Assembly: GCA_029258695.1 (NCBI GenBank) | Contig: JARIBR010000098.1 | Coordinates: 1 to 7,456 of the forward strand | Source of the DNA: Quadrisphaera sp. | Lineage (GTDB): Bacteria > Actinomycetota > Actinomycetes > Actinomycetales > Quadrisphaeraceae | Reading direction: 5' to 3' | Length of the DNA stretch: 7,456 nt | Shown: positions 6,605 through 7,456 of the stretch, piece after piece | Layout of the letters: the number at the start of each line of letters is the position of its first letter | Position numbering within the stretch: the stretch's first letter is position 1 | The notes under the pieces: model-generated | The model's database searches: none | The model's input: the letters and a program-made list of their open reading frames with translations, nothing else | Told to the model about the DNA's origin: nothing | Translations under genes and position numbers: made by a program

Positions 6605-6982
6605 GTGAGATCCCCGACGTGGCGCAGCCTGGCCAGCATCCTCACCGTGACCGGCACGGCCCACTTCGTGGTGCCAGAGGTCTTCGACCGCATCGTCCCG
6701 AGGGTGCTGGGCGCCCCGCGCTTCTGGACGCTGGCCTCCGGCGTCGCGGAGCTGGTCTGCGCGGGCGCGCTGGTCTCCCGCCGGACCCGCAGCCTCGGGG
6801 GGTGGGGGAGCGCCGCGCTGTTCGTCGCGGTCTTCCCCGCGAACGTCACGATGGCGATCGCCGCCTTCGCCTCGCCCTGGACCTCGGCGGCCTACCGCGC
6901 CGCCACGGCGCTGCGCCTGCCGCTGCAGGTGCCGCTCGTGTGGTGGGCCGTGCGCGTGGCCCGCGCCGGGGCCGCGGCGTGA
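6605..6982 (+). CDS. DoxX-like small integral membrane protein
   Basis: A 125-residue hydrophobic protein with about four predicted membrane segments (roughly 8-25, 41-57, 66-86 and 105-119). Landmarks seen in actinobacterial DoxX-family proteins are GTAHFVVPEVFDRIVPRVLG (17-36), ASGVAEL (44-50), LFVAVFPANVTMA (72-84) and LRLPLQVPLVWWAVRVAR (103-120). DoxX-like proteins are poorly understood; some are linked to membrane redox or oxidative stress tolerance, and no substrate can be inferred here. The GTG at 6605 is chosen because conserved sequence begins a few residues later and the frame further upstream runs through the msrB group in antisense. The stop overlaps the start of the next gene by 4 bases, so the two are probably co-translated. 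Confidence 0.85.
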   Translation: MRSPTWRSLASILTVTGTAHFVVPEVFDRIVPRVLGAPRFWTLASGVAELVCAGALVSRRTRSLGGWGSAALFVAVFPANVTMAIAAFASPWTSAAYRAATALRLPLQVPLVWWAVRVARAGAAA

Positions 6983-7456
6983 GCGGGCGCGCAGGCCGTT
7001 CGGCGCTGGCCGGAGCGCTGGTTGCGGTGGCGACGGCCGCCGCCACGTCCGCGGTGGCCGGGGCGTTCGCCCGCGCCGTCGTGACGCCCGTCAGCCGCCG
7101 TCCGGACGACGTGCGGGTGCTCCGCGTCACCGACGACACCGTGGACCTCGCGGCCACGAGCGACACCCTCGCCCGCGGGGTCTACGCCCTGCGGCTGCCC
7201 GGTGGGGGCCACGCCCGCGTCGGGCAGGTGCGCGAGCGCGCCGGCGGTGGCTCGCCGCGGGGCCGCGGCGCCCGCGCGACGGTCACGCGGGAGCTCCTCG
7301 GCGTCGACGCCGGTCGCCTCGTCCCCGGCCCCGCGCGCTGGAGCGCGACCTACTACGCCGGCGATCCCTCCACCGCGCTCGGTCTGGCCTTCGACGACGT
7401 GACCATCGCCTCGCCGGCGGGACCCCTGCCGGCGTGGTTCGTCCCCGCCGACCCGC
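6979..7456 (+). CDS. Probable alpha/beta hydrolase, N-terminal part with membrane anchor or signal (cut by window edge)
   Basis: The GTG at 6979 overlaps the stop of the DoxX-like gene (GTGA) and opens a frame that stays open for 159 residues to the right edge. Residues 1-8 carry arginines, followed by an Ala/Val/Gly-rich hydrophobic stretch (9-36) that fits a membrane anchor or uncleaved signal. Then comes a domain with YALRLPGGGHARVGQV (69-84), TREL (103-106), YYAGDPSTALGLAFDDVTIASPAGPLPAWFVPA. The last segment, with its GPLPAWFVP, resembles the region just before the catalytic core in actinobacterial alpha/beta hydrolases that precede HG-type oxyanion motifs. The nucleophile serine and the rest of the triad lie outside the window, so the assignment rests on the N-terminal region only and enzyme activity is not demonstrated. 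Confidence 0.7.
   Translation, partial: MSGRAGRSALAGALVAVATAAATSAVAGAFARAVVTPVSRRPDDVRVLRVTDDTVDLAATSDTLARGVYALRLPGGGHARVGQVRERAGGGSPRGRGARATVTRELLGVDAGRLVPGPARWSATYYAGDPSTALGLAFDDVTIASPAGPLPAWFVPADP

Overview
This window comes from a very GC-rich genome (well over 70% GC by eye, with strong G/C bias at third codon positions and many GTG starts). The gene content points to the Actinomycetota: an actinobacterial DUF3000 gene diverging from hemE, a coproporphyrin-dependent heme set with an actinobacterial-type HemQ, and a USP-like protein family common in that phylum. A lineage near Kineosporiales or Micrococcales is plausible, but I cannot fix genus or species.

Left part (1-4947): the start of a DUF3000 gene leaves the window on the minus strand. 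It diverges from a plus-strand run of hemE (uroporphyrinogen decarboxylase), hemY/cgoX (FAD-dependent coproporphyrinogen/protoporphyrinogen oxidase), an AlkX/YcaQ-type DNA glycosylase, and hemQ/chdC (coproheme decarboxylase). hemE and hemY overlap by 4 bases, and so do the glycosylase gene and hemQ. The two pairs are separated by a 114-bp gap holding three tandem 10-mers and a 61-bp imperfect palindrome. HemE makes coproporphyrinogen III, CgoX oxidises it to coproporphyrin III, and HemQ decarboxylates coproheme to heme b. Ferrochelatase (cpfC/hemH) and the earlier pathway genes are not in the window.

Middle part (4948-6544): a GC-rich hairpin sits between hemQ and a convergent minus-strand group. 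Read in its own direction, this group is a USP-like conserved protein, msrB (methionine-R-sulfoxide reductase), and an ElaA-family GNAT acetyltransferase. It may form one operon.

Right part (6545-7456): a 60-bp divergent control region with a small palindrome lies between the USP-like gene and a plus-strand DoxX-like membrane protein. The DoxX stop overlaps the start of a probable secreted or anchored alpha/beta hydrolase that runs off the right edge.

Most of the window is ordinary housekeeping content. I saw no tRNA, rRNA, CRISPR array, insertion sequence, phage gene or convincing novel system. The most distinctive points are the DNA glycosylase gene placed inside the heme genes and coupled to hemQ, the palindrome and tandem 10-mers in front of it, and the compact divergent promoter region near 6570.
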